Positions 23,772-45,004 of a stretch of DNA of 60,000 nucleotides are shown one piece after another. Each line of letters starts with the position of its first letter. Position 1 is the stretch's first letter. Position numbers and translations under genes: made by a program. The stretch is from Bugula neritina. Taxonomy: Eukaryota; Bryozoa; Gymnolaemata; Cheilostomatida; Bugulidae. The stretch covers positions 17,370,222-17,430,221 of the forward strand of contig OZ037766.1 in assembly GCA_964035545.1 (NCBI GenBank), given 5' to 3'. Below the pieces are notes generated by a model. It did no database searches, had not been told where the DNA came from, and saw nothing but the letters and a program-made list of their open reading frames with translations.

Positions 23772-26260
23772 CTATAATTTCTGTGCTGGTAAACGACACA
23801 CAGGACACCGATCTTTGTTCTAAAAATGAAATCCTGTGTTAGTATTAGCTCTAACACAATATTTAAATATTTTACCCCATAACCAAATTGCTAAGATTCT
23901 TCAGGAAGCATAAAAACCTGCTTCATTAATTTAACATTAACATTTTTGTAAAAAAGTAAATGAACACATTGGTAGATATAAGCAATGTAACCTAGGCAAA
24001 CAATTATATAGATAATAATTTAAAATACCAATCATCTTTTTTTGGATAATTGTTTTTTAATCATGAAATTTTCCATAAAATAGTAGAGAATAAGAACTCA
24101 CTTTTAGCCATGTCATAAGACATAACAAGTGAAACCTGTGAGCACATGGGAGGGCATGGGCATCTGAGCTGGTGATCTCAAGGAGACATATTGGACATTG
24201 CTTCTCTTTATCTACCATGGGTTCATCTGCTGACTCTGTATTTAATGCCAGGCCGCGAGGCAATATCCATTTCTGCTTGAGGGAAAACCATTTTTGTAAG
24301 ATACTTGACATTGAATTGTGACACTATGAAATGAGAAGATGGAAAGCATCGTGTTTAGCATGTTTAGCCAAGCTTGTAATGTTTCTTCAATCTAAAGTTT
24401 AGCTAGATAAATAGATTTTATCCAATCTTGTATAAAGTGAAATTTTTGCTTATATTTATAGGTTTTTATCCCACAATATCACTTGAACATATCTCAACCA
24501 GCAAAAAGCACAGTGTTAATAGTAACTAGCATACAAACCAGCCTTTCAATTATAACCTATATGATGTTAGCAATTTCTCTGTTCTTTATTATATTTAACT
24601 TACTATAAAATGCAGGTATATACTAGAGGCAAGGTACTACCAAAGTGAGCAACAAGCCAGTTTCTCGTAGGTTATTCACAGTAGTTTTTAGTGGTTATAA
24701 TTGTTAGCCAGAAACTTATTAAATTAGAAAATTAGCTTGTTAAACTTGTTAAAAATAATAAAACTCACTCACATTGATATGATCCAACCTGACATTTCCA
24801 CGACTCTCAACAAGTGCTTCTTGTAGTTCAGGAGAAGCAAACTGCAGGTAAATACTCACAATTATTATTGCATATACAAGACCTCAATCTATCAAAACTA
24901 GCATGAATCGTCAAACCCTAAAGTACTAGTAATCACTCATGTATAACTATTACATACCTGTAAATCATGCATAAAGCTTTGTGTGAGTGACTCATCTAAG
25001 ATAAATGGTGGGTTTTGGGCAACAATAGATGTAGGTAAACAGCGTTCGTTTCTAGAATTCTACAATTCAATCACTGAGCTGACTTGTGACGTCATGGCTG
25101 GGTGGACAGGTGCCATAATATACATTTGAAAATGCATTTTGTTTAGACATACAACTTGATTTGAAGATCTTTCTATATACTTCAATGTTATGTAGATGTA
25201 ATTAGATGGCTCAACATTGAAGTATTGATTTCTATCAGAACATTTACAAAACTCACTACTGTTAATTTAACGCTCAAAATAAGATGCATGCCAGAAGACA
25301 ACTATCACAAGACAGCTTGCTTCTGAAATCAAAATATTAACACTAATAGCCGCAGAACGCTATAATGTGAAGGTAAGAAGTAGTGTAGCCTACTATGCAA
25401 AATAATGGCAACTTAGTTTATTGGTATACTTTTTACCAAAGTTTGGTTACTCTCTTCTACTGTAACTAAATATTCTCATGTGAGCACCAACCTCACTCAA
25501 ACTCATAGCTTTTGCAGTTTCTATTTGAAATGCTTCTTGATCAGTTACTGGACTGCTTGCAGAAACCTAAAAGCAAAAAACGGTTATGAACTACCACAGT
25601 CTTACTTTTCTTAAAAAAGTTACACAATAGACAAAATAATTTTTACTTTCAAATTTGATTTTATTGTAAGATATATGGTAAACTAGCAAAGAAATGGAAC
25701 CTTTCTTAAAAGATTCCGATTATCGGAAAAGTATTAATAGAAGAAAACAAAATACCAAACTTGATAAAATTTTGTGTGCATTATATAAACAACATATTAT
25801 ACTATTAATAATGTTAATACTGTATTAAATCACTACATATACACAAAATAGTGAACTTCAATTTAAGTGATCTGCTTTAAACTAGAACCTATGAGTTAAT
25901 GAAACTATAAATTACAACCTGGTGCTCAGTGATGTGACCATCAACCCTTTCACTTAAGCTCAAGGCTTTGGCCAGGTTCAAACTAAGATCATATTCTTCA
26001 CGCTTGTCTTTTTCATCCTGAAACATAAACTCTATGTACTAATAAATAAAATAAAAATTAAGTGCTCATCAATAACATTTCTCATGAGAAGTAATTATAC
26101 AGATCATTATTGAGCTTCAGCTATAGAATATTTCAGAATACTACAACTAAACGCTATTTAGGTAAAATAGATTAAACTGAAGCTGAGTAAATAAAACTCT
26201 ACCAACCAGGCTAAGTGCTATTGCAACATCCAAACTATCTTCATTTTCTTTTCCTGCCAT
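23772..26260 (-). CDS. Triple-UIM RING-H2 protein, paralogue B (7 exons)
   Basis: Exons (minus order): 26260-26207, 26017-25919, 25566-25492, 25059-24958, 24841-24773, 24272-24102, 23819-23772. These give 618 nt and 205 aa, with every intron in phase 0 and an in-frame TAA upstream of the ATG. UIM-like motifs: DSLDVAIALSL (8-18), DLSLNLAKALSLSE (28-41) and QIETAKAMSLSE (65-76). The last two fit the acidic-A-x-x-x-S-x-x-E pattern well, and each lies on its own exon. The RING-H2 domain starts at C159 (CPIC, then CAHRFHLLC) and ends with CPVC at 195-198, close to the C-terminus. Expected role: a ubiquitin ligase with several ubiquitin-binding helices, suited to recognising polyubiquitin. It lies head-to-tail with paralogue A, 1.6 kb away. 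A named orthologue is not recognised. Confidence 0.87.
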
Positions 26261-27875
26261 AAGATTACTAATTAAATTTTAGGTTTTGAAAAATATAATG
26301 ATGCCAATATCATGCTGTACCTACAAAGAATATGGTCATTAAAAATAATTTACCAAGTTTACCATATGTAGCATATGCATAGGTGATCAACATTCCTGTT
26401 GTAACTTGGTATAGGTTTATCTATAGTAGTTCTTTAAAGAAAGCCAAGTTGAAACAAGTTAGAATTATTACCAATATTAGGCTAAAAATTACTCTTATCA
26501 TGAGTATATCTACCATTTATATATGTTTTATAAAGTAGCAAATAACAACTAAATAAAAATTTAAGCATTATTACTGCTATAGTCTTCCAGAAACAGAAAA
26601 TATATAGACAATATATATAAATATATCTGCCCCTGATTTAAGATTAGAATTTGATCGTATTAGGCTATAGCATTGAGTCTATGGGTTATAGTCAGCACAG
26701 GACAATATGAGAATATTTTCATAGTCTCTTGTATCAAAGAGTATGTCTCTCTGTATATCTGGCTAGACAGTTTTCTACCAAGAATGCTGGAAAGGAAACT
26801 CAAAACAACAAAATTTAAATCAATACCAATAACACCACAATAAAAAGTAACTAATTCTACACACTAAACTAGGTGATGTGATACTTTGAAACATTTAGGG
26901 TAATTATTGCTAATGACTAAAGAACATGCAACATATATTAGTGAAACAAACACAAGCAAATGTATATCCTAACAACTGCAGTGATTCTTCCACAGTAAGT
27001 ATATGCATAGATTTAAATTAAGTGTACAAATATTCTGCAAATGAATTATACCAACACAAATAATAAAAGATGTGATGGTTGCAGAGAGTAGATAAGATTT
27101 AGACAAAGTTTTAAAGAAATAACTCTAATATTGGAAATATTTGGGATTATTAATTAACCAAATTATTTTATATATATAACATTTAAATAATAGAAAGCAG
27201 AAAATACAACATGATGAAAGTTTAAACAAATGAGTTGATTAACAGGTAAACATAAATTTTGGAAGATGATAGCCAATATACTCAGTGAAGCAGAATACCA
27301 GTAGGGACCATTCCCATTTAGAGTAATACATATGTATAAGTTTTATGACAGCAATTAACCACTTCAATAAATAACAGGCACAAAAATAGTGTGACAAGAT
27401 TACTGTATATCAGAAATTGATAGGGATATAGAATTTAGAAGCAATTAATAACTTGAAGACCTTTAACTTCTATATGACAGCATAATAATTTAGTTTCTTT
27501 ACCGCATACAAATTTTTTTTTAATTTACCCCAACCACCACTTAAATAAAGCTTCAAATTACAGTTGAACTGATCACAAATTATGTGTATATATGATTTGG
27601 TGCTAATGTTTTAAGAGATATTAAAATGGTACACAAGGTAGTGTTATTGTTAAGTACAGACAACGCACGACAGTTTTAGAAGTGGCTAACTATGCTATGT
27701 CATAAAAATATATGCAGAGAAAAAAGTCTAAATCAAGCTATCAAGCCAGTAAATCGAATTGAATTAATTCATAGTAGAAAGCATTTGAACCAACCCAATT
27801 TAAAATAAATTCGTATTAGCTTGAGCATTGATACTGAGAGTGTATTTACGGTTGAACATTTATACCATTATAATT
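26261..27875. other. AT-rich intergenic region upstream of paralogue B
   Basis: No exon, RNA gene or repeat was recognised. It should contain the promoter of the gene starting at 26260, but no clear core element stands out. Confidence 0.5.
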
Positions 27876-27880
27876 CTATT

Positions 27881-28099
27881 TGTTTTGTGTTGTTTTGTGT
27901 TATTGTTTCAGCTATCATGAAAAAGAGAGAACGTGCTCAAGTTAGTTGATTAACGGAAGATTTATTACCACAATATATATATACAAGATAAAACTAAAAT
28001 TATTACAATAAGTGAGACAATTGATTATTCTGATTATGCACAAAAATAGTAAATTAATAAAATAACATTACAAATAAATGTTTACATAAATACCAAACA
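27881..28099 (-). repeat. 3' LTR of the Gypsy element
   Basis: 219 bp, TG...CA ends. It lacks about 13 bp present in the other LTR. Confidence 0.93.
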
Positions 28100-28140
28100 T
28101 CTCCCACAGAATAGAAAAAAGCAAGTTAGGTACAAATGTT

Positions 28141-29510
28141 TTAAGAGGGCACATAGTCTGCCATCCAACTAGGAGGCTTCCGTTCTCTGGTTGAACGCCG
28201 TAGGTTGTCGCTATGACTAGCGCTCTCGGTGGTTTCAACCTGGGTGCTACTAGCATTTTGTTTGAGATCCTTTGGTGTCTCAGGACTCGCTGGCTCCGTG
28301 ACGAGGGGTCTGATATCTCCCCGGTTTCTCCAAAAGAGGTTGTTGTTGAGTTGTATGGCATAGGCTCTGCTACTCAATTGTTTGTTAATTTGTGCCTCCT
28401 GCCATTTTCTTCGGTGCTGACTCCAGTCCCGAACCAAAACTGGTTGCCCTTCTTTCAGCAGTGCCAAATCTTTTGCACCGTCATTACATGTTTGCTGTAG
28501 TTTTTCACTGCGGCTCTGCTTTTCCCACCAACCTTGGTTGTCCTCTGTTTCTAGCTTGACTTGTGGTAAAACTGACCTGGTGGGCCTTCCGATAAGTTGC
28601 TGAATTGGGCTGGCCGCCAGGCCTTCTTTGGTGGTATTGAGATGTTCCAGCAACGCAAGTTCAGGCTCTTCACATCTGCGGAGTATGCATTTGACTATTT
28701 TCACAGCAGATTCTGCTTTCCCATTAGATTGAGGATGATATGGGGAGCTGGTGGTGTGTGTGAAATTCCATGATTTGCTAAAAGTAGAAAACTGGTGTGA
28801 AGTAAACTGAGGTCCGTTGTCAGTGTCAACCTGTCTGGGTATTCCCAGGCGTCCAAAACAGCGCTTTATAGAGTTGATTACAGTCTCTGCTGTTTGGTTG
28901 TCCAGTCGGTCGTATTCAAGGTAGTCAGTCGTATAGTCAACAATATTAATGTAATGAGTGTGGTTGTATTCAAACAGGTCGATTCCTACTTTTGTCCAGG
29001 GTTGTTGGGGAACTGTGTGGAACAAAAGTGTTTCCTTCTGCTGCCGGGAGCATCCAGTTGACATTGTCGACAGCTAGCAATATTGTTTTTGATGTCATTG
29101 GTGATGCCAAGCCAAAACACTGTGTGACGGGCACATCTTAGTGTGGAGTTAATTCCATTATGGCCAGTGTGAAGTAGTTGGAGAAACTTTCTCTGGAGTG
29201 CCTTTGGAATACTGGCTATTAGCCCTTTGTAAACAATGCCATTGTCAATAGATAGTTCATCCTGGATGTGTTTGTACTTGTCATGAGTTGTGCAGTTGGC
29301 AATGTTCCAGTCATGTTCAAAAAGGTTTGTCAGTGTCATATGTTCATTGTCCTGTGCAGTAGCAGTCTTGATGTTGTTAATCAAGTTGTAACAAACAAGA
29401 GCATCATTATTTTGATAGTCAACGTGAAAAGTGTTCTGGCAGTTGTTAATAGTTGGGAGAGTCAAAATATGAGTCTCTTGAAAGTAAGTCAGCCGTGATC
29501 TGTTCAGCAC
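28141..29510 (-). pseudogene. Integrase of the Gypsy element (frameshifted)
   Basis: Two frames. The first, 29510-28986, carries the zinc-binding HHCC region, with GHNG and ending CRQC. The second, 29064-28141, carries the catalytic core with GIDLFE, DTDNGPQF and NGKAES, so the D, D and E positions are present, then a C-terminal domain and RRSTRERKPPSW tail. A frameshift near 29050 separates the zinc-binding region from the core, and another near 29450-29510 separates it from RNase H. Confidence 0.88.
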
Positions 29511-31380
29511 CCTTTTGCCAAGTTACCTTAATGTTAGAGTATCTTTGTAAGTGAAGAAGCATAGCCTGCAACTTTCGAGATGCCTTATGAATGGATTTCC
29601 TGAAAATAGATACAAGGGGTTTGTGGTCAGTTTGGATAGTGACAGCATGGTGAACAAAGATATACTGGTCAAAGCGTTCAGTGCCAGACACTATGGCAAG
29701 GCAATCAAGCTCTAGTGGTACATAGTTCTGTTCCGACTTTGTTAAACTGCGAGATGCATATGCTACAGGCTTGCCTCCTTGCATGAGTGTTTCACCCAAA
29801 CCAGCATTTGAAGCGTCAGTTTTTATAGTTACTGGCTTGTTGCAGTCAAAGTATTGTAAAGTTTCCGAGTCATTTAGTAAGGTCTTCAGTCTATTAAAAA
29901 CGTTCATTTGGTCGTCAGTCCAGTAAAAGTCTCGAGCATTGTCTTGTGTCAGTAAACGCCGTAACGGTTCAGATTCAAATTTTGACATGTATGTGATGTG
30001 ACCAAGGAACCGTTTTACTCCTTGTGGAGATGAGGGATGTTTCATCTTAAAAATGGCCTTCACTTTGTTAGGATCTGGTTTAAGTCCATTAGTCGTCAGT
30101 ATGTATTCAATGTAAGGTAGTTTGTCCTGAAGGAAGCGAGATTTTTCCTTGTTCAGGCTCAGTCCGGTCTGTCGAGCACGTTTGAAGAGCGCTTCAAGGT
30201 TGCTATCATGCTCTTTCCTTGTCCTTCCAAAAATTAGAATGTCATCTGTAACTATGGTGATGCCATCAAGACCAGCAAGATTTTCCGTGAGCCTTCTCTG
30301 AAACTCCTCCGGCGCTGATGCAATTACGAAGGGTAGCCTTAAGTACTTGTATTTCCCTATGGGAGTCCAGAAAGTTGTCAAGTCCGTAGATTCTTCAGCT
30401 AAAGGAATTTGATAAAAACTTTCTTTGGCGTCACACAAGGAGAAAAACTTGGCGCCGTTTAGTTGTGGCAAAACATCTTCCAATGATGACATGACGGCGT
30501 GGTTTCGTTTATCTGCTTGATTAAGATTTTGCGGATCTATGCAAATGCGTATTTTTTCATTAAGCTTGCGTACTGGCTGTAGATGGCTTATCCAGTCTGT
30601 AAGTTCTTCTACCTTGGTGATAATTTGGCATTGTTCTAGTTCAAGAATAGTCTTGATGAGATCTGATTTCATCAACAAGGGCACCTTTCGCGGTCAGACT
30701 TGCACTGGTACAGCTTCAGGTCTTAGCTCTATCCTATATTCCTGTTTAAATTTTTTAAGTCCAGTAAATATGTCATCAAAGTCAGTCAGTAAAGTCTGAA
30801 GGTCTGGGTCAGTAGTGGCAAAGTTTACATTTTGGTTTTTGGTGCTGGGCATTTGTAATAAATCCAGGTGCAAACATGATTTCCATGACAGCAAGCTGTG
30901 TTGGGTGGTTTCCACAACTAGGAATTTTATTGTAGTGTAACGCCCTTGCTTGTTTAGTATCTGTATACGTGTCCACCCAAGTGGTGCACACTTGCTCTGG
31001 TCATACAAAATTAGTACAATATCAGTCGGTGTAAGTTTCGGTCTACCTAGCTTGCCGTAGTCAACAGTATTCAAAGTATTGCATGATGCACCAATGTCAA
31101 GTTGAAATTCAATGTCATAACTAGTATCTGCCTGCTTAGCAGTGAGCGTCGCTAATAGTTTATGATCCTGTACTGTAGTAGATATAGTACTTACATTTTG
31201 AGAGTCACTGTCTGAAGAGTAATTCCAGGTGACTTGATTGACTGTTTCGGTTAAGTCGCGATAATCATGCATGCGTGACCTGCAGTATGTGGCAAAGTGG
31301 TTAAACTTCTTGCAATGATTGCACTGTTTCCCATAAGCTGGGCAAGCTCGAGGTGGGTGGTTGCCTCCACAGTTTCCACA
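29446..31380 (-). pseudogene. CCHC knuckle, protease, RT and RNase H of the Gypsy element, with in-frame TGA
   Basis: One frame runs from a zinc knuckle (CGNCGGNH...C from 31380, then CNHCKKFNH), through a protease with FQLDIGAS where D-[ST]-G is usual, into RT with VTDDILIFG as the YxDD box, and RNase H with KTDAS. The frame is cut only by a TGA at 30694-30696 in the protease-RT linker, after which it continues unchanged. The stop could be a decayed CGA codon. Confidence 0.9.
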
Positions 31381-31436
31381 CCGAGAAGCACTAACTGATC
31401 TTCTGACGTTGGGCTGAGAGTGAGTGTGTGAAAGCT

Positions 31437-32069
31437 ATCCTCTGTGTTTATCAGTGTTATGAGTGTCATTAGAGTGATATTGATGAGTCGGAGGTCTATG
31501 TTTTACCAAGTTCACTTGTTCGAGTCCATAAGTGTTATCATTAGTCATAGTCTCGTAGTCAATAGCTAATCCTTCTTCTCGTCTACAGAGCTCAATTGCT
31601 TTGTCAAAGTCAGAGTCAGTCAAGTCAAACAGTTTCTTTCTGATCTTGTCACTTTCAATCCCCAGTATCAGTGCTTGTAGTATCAGTCGGTTGTACATGA
31701 GTTTTAAGTCACATAGTCCTGCAATGGTATGTAGTTCAGTCAAAAATTTGTCAATAGTTTTATTCCCTTGCTTACAAGTGAGTGAGTCTTAGCCACTAAG
31801 TTTATTCTTGGTTTGCAGTAGTCATCAAAGTTCGTCCCAACTTTGACGTAGTCAGTTTTGTCATCGTTGTCAGTCCAGTTGAAAGATTCGTATATTTGGT
31901 TGCCTCGGCGACCGATAGTTCTAAGTAGGTATGCAGTTTTCACTTCGCCTTCGGCTGTATCTTTCGATGTGGCAGTTAAAAAAAGTTCGAAGTCACGTTT
32001 AAAAATCTTCCACTCCTCAGGTAGATTCAGTCCATCTGCTAATGGTTTTGGCGCTAGTAATTGCTCCAT
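31437..32069 (-). pseudogene. Gag of the Gypsy element (frameshifted)
   Basis: Starts MEQLLAPKPL at 32069, shortly inside the primer-binding site. A frameshift at about 31755-31790 separates the first 100 residues from a second block beginning near TELHTIAGLCDLK. A further shift near 31440 separates this from the zinc knuckle. The content is typical of retrotransposon gag: Trp/Lys-rich start, helical middle. Confidence 0.8.
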
Positions 32070-32113
32070 GTTGTTTCAGTGTAATAATAATAATAATTAG
32101 ACTCGGGGCACCA

Positions 32114-32344
32114 TGTTTTGTGTTGTTTTGTGTTATTGTTTCAGCTATCGTGAAAAAGAGAGAACGTGCTAAAGTTAGTTGATTAACGAAAGAGACCGAA
32201 GCCGTGATTTATTACCACAACATATATACAAGATAAAACTAAAATTATTACAATAAGTGAGACAATTGATTATTCTGATTATGCACAAAAATAATAAATT
32301 GATAAAATAACATTACAAATAAATGTTTACATAAATACCGAACA
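32114..32344 (-). repeat. 5' LTR of the Gypsy element
   Basis: 231 bp, TG...CA ends. The primer-binding site follows directly on the minus strand. Confidence 0.93.
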
Positions 32345-32349
32345 CTATT

Positions 32350-35122
32350 GAAAAGAATGCGCTAAAAGTTAAAATAATGATAAATATTTTCAATATAAAT
32401 AACAACTACCAACACACTACTTATACTTATACTTATAAATATAAGTTATACTTATAGTGTATTCATATTGATATTGATATTGCTGTGAATGTAATTTATT
32501 AACTTTACCCAGTTTAACTTTAAACGCGATCTCCTTGAAAATAAATTTGGTTTTTCACTCTATACACCAAAGGGTCCATAAAAACATAACACTATTAGTG
32601 AATTAAAAAACCTTTAGCCCACACTGTAAAACAAATGAGGCACTTCTAAACCTTGAGTGTTTCCAAGTGTTCTATGCTTTCAAAGATATTCAAACGTGTA
32701 CTCTTTAACTTTATCTTACTGCTTGACTTATGAATAAAAGTTGATCATAATCATAATGTTAATTGTTTATGTTATACTTATAGTTTGTCCTTATGATTAA
32801 TTATATTCAATTTCATATTTATATTATAATTATTATCTAAAATTTATGATGAATAATATTTATTATATCAATAATATATTAAATTTAATATTCTATATTT
32901 ATAACTTTTTTTAAATTAAAATTGATTAGTTTTCGTATCATTATCATTATGAGTTATAATTAACTAATGTAATTAGAATAACTAATACTAATACTAATAG
33001 TAATAGTAATAGTAATACTAATACTATAGTTATAGTAATAGTAAATGTAATAAACCATCACTTTCACTAAATCTATTATAGCTAAAGCTATGATATTCAG
33101 TTTTAGTATATATCATTGAAATAGTGTCATTACATTTTTTTAAGTATAATTTCATCCTGTTGATATTTTGGCAAATGAATGCAAAAATGTAATGAAACAA
33201 AGTGAAACTAAAGTTTGGCTTGTGTACAATAAAGAATCTAAATTGAATCGTCCTTGATAAGCAACAGCGATCCACAACCAAAGGGTTAAAGTTCGCTCTC
33301 ATCCACACAGATGCGTGATGAGTTTCATCTCAGCGAGATCGATCCATGGAAAGACGTTAAAGATCGATCTCCGTCGATCTGAGCTGGTCGGTCTGTGGAG
33401 CTCGAACTAAGATCGATCTCATGTCAATAAGACCATGGAAAGACGCCAGATCGATCTGAGAAGTGGAAAAAGACTGCGCGCTAAAATGTTGTCTGCTAAT
33501 AAAAATGATAACTTATTAATAATTGCTAAGCAAAGTATTAAATAATTATGATAGCCACCTTTTTAGATGCCAAAACTTTGACTTTCAGTACAACGATTAA
33601 GAAAACACAATTAAATGCAGTAGAAGGTTGAAAAAATGAGAGAATTTATATTGAATTTAAATGACTATTAAAACTTACTTTTATTAGCTATTTTCTTTGT
33701 AATTTTAAGCCCAACAGTCCTGTAAGTTTATTAATAATCTGCAAGACAGCCATTAATTTTACATAAGCTGTCAAGCTAAAAAATTAAAATTAATTATTTT
33801 AAATTGGCCAAATTATCATACACTGAAAGCTTTGCTGCGTATAGTTTATAGCTGAGATTAAATTTTAGATTATGAGCATTTTGCTTTCAACAGTAGTAGC
33901 TTTAATCACTCAAATAGGTGAACAAATTATACTTTTAAAGTATCCTTGAGTTAAGAGGAGGCAACTTCGCGAGATCGATCTGACACTCTCATGGAAAAAC
34001 GGTCGATCTAAGCAGATTTCTCAGATCGGTAGATGGAAAGCCCGTGATAGACTTTTGGATTAACGATCAAAGGTCCAAAAACCCGGACAACTCTTTGCCA
34101 GCTGACCTGGAATAAATATTTCTTACTCGTTGAGCCATTTACATGTAGGTTCTGTAACTTCCCTTGCTTTGTGAAAAGACGCAGTGAGTGGTTGGTCACT
34201 TTGCATAGTTGAAACAGAACATTTTAATTCATTGTTTTGGATGATCCAATTCAGTTTAAAATAACGCTACACTATACAACACTGACCATTGGAATGGTTT
34301 CGTTAAATCCCACAATCTACATTTAGCAGCCTGCTAAATATACCTACAGAAAGACACTGAATTATGCATAGATAAAACTTTAAAAACCTGCAGCTTTATT
34401 CTTTATAATAATTGAGAACATTTTTAATATATATAATAACTAAACTTTGAGATAAGTCTTGGCACCTATATTTTAGTGATGGTTGATGTTTGGCATCTTA
34501 ACAATAAACCAACTTACTCCATGCTCAAACAAAATTATAAAATCAATTAGGAAAAGTTTACTAGAACATTTCTAAACTCAACAGCAATTTCTATACAGTT
34601 TCTTTTTAAGAGTTGCTATGTATTGTTACTGTGTTACATTGTGATAGTCTTAGCACTAAAATTTGAACTAATAATAAGTTAACACTTGTACCGACAATCT
34701 ATAAAATAAAAAGTAAATTTTTCTCAATTAGAAATATCAAATGTATAAACAAATGACATACAAAACACACAATAAAAAGGCTAGTTCATAAAACGGTTTA
34801 AATTGTATGACAAAAGCAAATAATTTACAACATATCATACATAAAATTATTGTTCGTTGATAGAAAAGTTCTATCAGAAAATTGAATTCATACGAGGTAT
34901 AGGCTGATTTTTTTTATAAAGGATAGCTTGTAATAAGAAAATTAACATAGAACTTGTATGATGGAATGATCACTCTATTAACAATACCAGGACTATATGC
35001 CACCTTGCAGATAAATGTCATTAGCATAAAATGCCAAATTCAGTGTAATTCACTCGCAGTGGTGAAAAGTGAATAAAAAGAACCAACATAGGAATGCAGA
35101 AACTTCACTGCGCACATGTAGT
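32350..35122. other. Intergenic region between the Gypsy element and PARG
   Basis: No coding exon was recognised. There is cryptically simple AT-rich sequence at 32400-33060, made of AATACT and AATAGT words. It is followed by a GC-richer patch at 33310-33480 and another at 33960-34060, both carrying GATCGATC/ATGGAAAG repeats. The rest holds nothing I recognise. Confidence 0.5.
33310..34050. repeat. Cluster of GATCGATC / ATGGAAAG repeats
   Basis: Copies at 33335-33356 (GAGATCGATCCATGGAAAG), 33433-33445 (CCATGGAAAGACG), 33969-34000 (GAGATCGATCT then ATGGAAAAACGG) and 34022-34047 (ATGGAAAGCCCGTGA). Additional GATCGATCT words lie between. It is the densest part of a family also found at 8505-8535 and 22442-22467. 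No terminal repeats or target duplications could be fixed. Confidence 0.65.

Positions 35123-45004
<9,882 letters not shown>

Larger units (their letters stand above)
27881..32344 (-). mobile_element. Ty3/Gypsy LTR retrotransposon with 5-bp target duplication
   Basis: LTRs at 27881-28099 and 32114-32344 begin TG and end CA. CTATT directly flanks both outer ends (27876-27880 and 32345-32349). The 18 bp inside the right LTR (32113-32096) read TGGTGCCCCGAGT... on the minus strand, a tRNA primer-binding site beginning TGG. A purine-rich tract (GTGGGAGA) precedes the left LTR. The order gag, protease, RT, RNase H, integrase on the minus strand places it in Ty3/Gypsy. The LTRs differ by about seven substitutions and two short indels by eye, so insertion is fairly recent, but the ORFs carry frameshifts and one in-frame stop. 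It lies between paralogue B and PARG. Confidence 0.95.

Noticed and set aside
33030-33308. 92-codon open frame on the minus strand
   Set aside because: No domain, AT-rich composition bias and no exon context.
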